The position numbers were made by a program, and so were the translations under genes. The notes beneath the pieces are model-generated. The model saw only the letters and a list, made by a program, of their open reading frames with translations. It was not told the origin of the DNA and searched no databases. Shown here piece by piece: positions 5,994-7,406 of a stretch of DNA of 7,406 nucleotides. The stretch covers positions 1 to 7,406 of the forward strand of contig DAIAMA010000053.1 in assembly GCA_027438535.1 (NCBI GenBank), read 5' to 3'. Position 1 is the stretch's first letter. Each line of letters opens with the position of its first letter. The DNA is from a bacterium. GTDB lineage: Bacteria; Pseudomonadota; Gammaproteobacteria; Burkholderiales; Thiobacteraceae.

Positions 5994-6050
5994 CACAGAG
6001 ATCACCGAGACCACGGAGAAAACCCGCCCGAATGTCGGTGTTCTCCGTGG
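5994..6050. repeat. Intergenic repeat: three degenerate 9-mers plus a 10-bp inverted repeat
   Basis: The 96-bp gap between thrB and the membrane-protein gene holds three adjacent 9-mers, CACAGAGAT (5994-6002), CACCGAGAC (6003-6011) and CACGGAGAA (6012-6020), with pattern CACnGAGAn. The third lies in the left arm of a perfect inverted repeat, CCACGGAGAA (6011-6020) and TTCTCCGTGG (6041-6050), around a 20-base interior. Similar CACAGAG/CACGGAG palindromic sequences are common dispersed repeats in environmental proteobacterial genomes (from recall). There is no T-run after the stem on either strand, so it looks more like a dispersed repeat, possibly stabilising mRNA 3' ends, than an intrinsic terminator. 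Confidence 0.6.
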
Positions 6051-6069
6051 CTAAAGGCTTTTACGTGCG

Positions 6070-6870
6070 ATGAACTACCGTAAATGTAATCCGCTCTACG
6101 GCTACCGCTGGTTAGCCGAAGGCATCAAATTATTCCTGAGCCAACCCTGGCCGTGGCTCGCGTTGACGGGCGCGACCTTGCTGCTACTGCTATTACTGAG
6201 CCTCTTGCCGGTATTGGGTTTGGTCGGCATTTTCGCCCTCTTCCCCGGCATTGCCGCCGGCTTTATGTTCGCGAGCCGCGAAGCGTCCGCGCAACGGCCG
6301 ATCGCGTTCAACCACCTAACCGCCGGGTTTCGCACCGCGCCGCGCCCTCTGTTGGCCGTGGGCGGGCTAGCGTTCCTGGTATTTTTTCTGGCGCTGATCT
6401 TAATTACGATCGGCTGGCGCGAGCAATTCATGGCGTTATTGAAGCTGGCGCAAAGCCAAACATCGGATGAGGCGGCGCTGATGAGCGCGATGCGGGAATT
6501 AACCGTGCCCAGCTCGCTCATACTCGTGGTGACGCTGCTCATTGCCACCGCGACTTGGTTCACGCCGGCCTTGGTGGCGCTTAGGCGAGTCAAGGTGCGC
6601 GAAGCCTTGGTCTTGTCATACAAGGCCGCCTTGGCGAATTTCGCGCCGTTTCTGGTGTATGGCGTGTTGCTGGTGCTGTTGGACATGCTGGTCTCTTTTG
6701 CGCTGCGGCTGCTGCTGTCCGCGCTGCGCGCCATAGGCGGAGAGCAGGTCGCCGCCGTGGCTGCGATGCTGGTGACTTTCCCCCTGGTGTGCGCTTTTCT
6801 CGCCGCCATGCTTGCCGCGGCGTATGTGAGCTACATCGACGTATTCGAGACCGCGCCTAAACCGGACTGA
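6070..6870 (+). CDS. BPSS1780-family polytopic inner-membrane protein
   Basis: This integral membrane protein has 266 residues and no known biochemical role. The N-terminus GYRWLAEGIKLFLSQPWPW at 11-29 resembles the opening of the betaproteobacterial BPSS1780 family. About six hydrophobic segments can be seen: 28-47 (with a run of seven leucines), 49-68, 93-114, 147-169, 190-217 and 226-256. A loop rich in charged and polar residues (about 116-146) separates segments 3 and 4, and basic RRVKVR at 172-177 favours a cytoplasmic position for the loop after segment 4. There is no signal peptide, ATPase motif or obvious transporter signature. The ATG at 6070 has only a distant AAAGG (6053-6057), so initiation may be weak. 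It follows thrB on the same strand across the 5994-6050 repeat. Its last 14 bases overlap the convergent uvrD end. Confidence 0.85.
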   Translation: MNYRKCNPLYGYRWLAEGIKLFLSQPWPWLALTGATLLLLLLLSLLPVLGLVGIFALFPGIAAGFMFASREASAQRPIAFNHLTAGFRTAPRPLLAVGGLAFLVFFLALILITIGWREQFMALLKLAQSQTSDEAALMSAMRELTVPSSLILVVTLLIATATWFTPALVALRRVKVREALVLSYKAALANFAPFLVYGVLLVLLDMLVSFALRLLLSALRAIGGEQVAAVAAMLVTFPLVCAFLAAMLAAAYVSYIDVFETAPKPD

Positions 6871-7406
6871 GCTTGGCGTATTGCAAGGCCAGCCGCTTTG
6901 TTCCGCTGTTCCTGAAGTTCACTTCCACTTCCGCATCCGCCCCCCGCCCGCGGCAATTCACGATCACGCCGTTGCCGAACTTCGGATGACTGACGTTTTG
7001 CCCGACGCGAAAGCCTTGTCCCGATTCGGACTCAGTGCGCTGGGTGCGCGGCTCTGCCCAAGCCGCGGCGGTATCCGCCTGCGGTATCGGCGCGTTGATG
7101 GTCTTAAGCAGCTTTTCGGGAATTTCACTTAGAAAGCGCGAAGCGATGCCGTAACGCATTTGCCCGTGCAGCATGCGGCTTTGCGCGAAGGAAAGATACA
7201 AACGGCGGCGCGCGCGGGTGATCGCCACATACATCAAGCGCCGTTCTTCTTCCAAACCGTCGTGCTCGAACATGCTGTTCTCGTGCGGGCACAAACCCTC
7301 TTCCAAACCGCTGATGAATACGCTGTGGAATTCCAGGCCCTTGGCCGCGTGTACCGTCATCAATTGCACCGCCTCCTGGCCGCTCGCCGCTTGGTTGTCG
7401 CCCGCC
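6857..7406 (-). CDS. uvrD: UvrD-type superfamily 1A DNA helicase, C-terminal part
   Basis: The gene enters from the right edge on the minus strand; 182 codons are in the window, and the start, Walker A and motifs II-IV lie outside. Counting from the first full codon at 7405, residues 13-26 are helicase motif V (VQLMTVHAAKGLEF) and residues 52-71 motif VI (EEERRLMYVAITRARRRLYL). GLEEGLCPHE between them is typical of UvrD/PcrA. After a low-complexity linker (about 105-130), residues 131-182 (FRVGQNVSHPKFGNGVIVN onward) form the Tudor-like C-terminal domain that binds RNA polymerase in UvrD/PcrA. This argues for UvrD rather than Rep. The role is 3'-5' unwinding in nucleotide excision and mismatch repair. 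A GTG at 7369 is inside motif V and is not the real start. The TAG stop lies within the end of the membrane-protein gene. Confidence 0.92.
   Translation of the reverse strand, partial: AGDNQAASGQEAVQLMTVHAAKGLEFHSVFISGLEEGLCPHENSMFEHDGLEEERRLMYVAITRARRRLYLSFAQSRMLHGQMRYGIASRFLSEIPEKLLKTINAPIPQADTAAAWAEPRTQRTESESGQGFRVGQNVSHPKFGNGVIVNCRGRGADAEVEVNFRNSGTKRLALQYAKLSPV

Noticed and set aside
5994..6020. Three similar 9-mers as the start of a CRISPR-like array or iteron origin
   Set aside because: The units are adjacent without spacers, too short and degenerate for CRISPR, and no replication initiator gene or AT-rich region is nearby.
6102..6809. 235-codon minus-strand open frame opposite the membrane-protein gene
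   Set aside because: The + strand has coherent hydrophobic segments of membrane protein type, whereas the antisense is Ser/Ala/Asn/Lys-rich without a domain.

Overview
The window looks like the chromosome of a betaproteobacterium, most likely from or near the Nitrosomonadales. The basis is moderately high GC, protein sequences of betaproteobacterial type, and a gene order I recall from that group: polA diverging from a LOG-family gene, then a DUF2782 gene, an aminoglycoside-phosphotransferase-fold homoserine kinase, a BPSS1780-type membrane protein and uvrD. This assignment comes from recall and is not a database result.

Layout. At the left edge (1-956, + strand) is the 3' part of a GGDEF-EAL gene with a complete, catalytically intact EAL domain. 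It converges on polA (minus strand, 1126-3839). Between them lies a compact palindromic element (about 991-1129) with the hallmarks of a MITE: 17-bp terminal inverted repeats, flanking CTAG direct repeats, and two nested hairpins of the widespread GTCATTCCGGC type. Its right-hand CTAG contains the polA stop codon.

polA is broken by one missing base at 2821-2823. The 5'-nuclease part and exonuclease motif I read in one frame; the rest of the proofreading domain and the whole polymerase read in another. Restoring one base gives a 904-residue enzyme with every catalytic motif present, so a sequencing or assembly error, or a very recent mutation, is more likely than old decay.

Only 12 bp from the polA start, in the opposite direction, begins a run of four + strand genes: a LOG-family nucleotide phosphoribohydrolase (3852-4574), a small exported DUF2782 protein (4638-4991) with its own likely promoter, thrB (5020-5973), and a polytopic membrane protein (6070-6870). 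The last overlaps tail to tail, by 14 bp, with the 3' end of a UvrD-type helicase gene that enters from the right edge on the minus strand.

Functionally the window is mostly housekeeping: DNA repair and replication (polA, uvrD), threonine biosynthesis (thrB), nucleotide metabolism (LOG protein), c-di-GMP turnover (EAL protein), and two envelope proteins of unknown function. I found no phage, CRISPR, toxin-antitoxin or defence system, no RNA gene and no plausible undescribed system. The points worth following up are the polA frameshift, the MITE that inserted exactly on a stop codon, and a second intergenic repeat between thrB and the membrane-protein gene.
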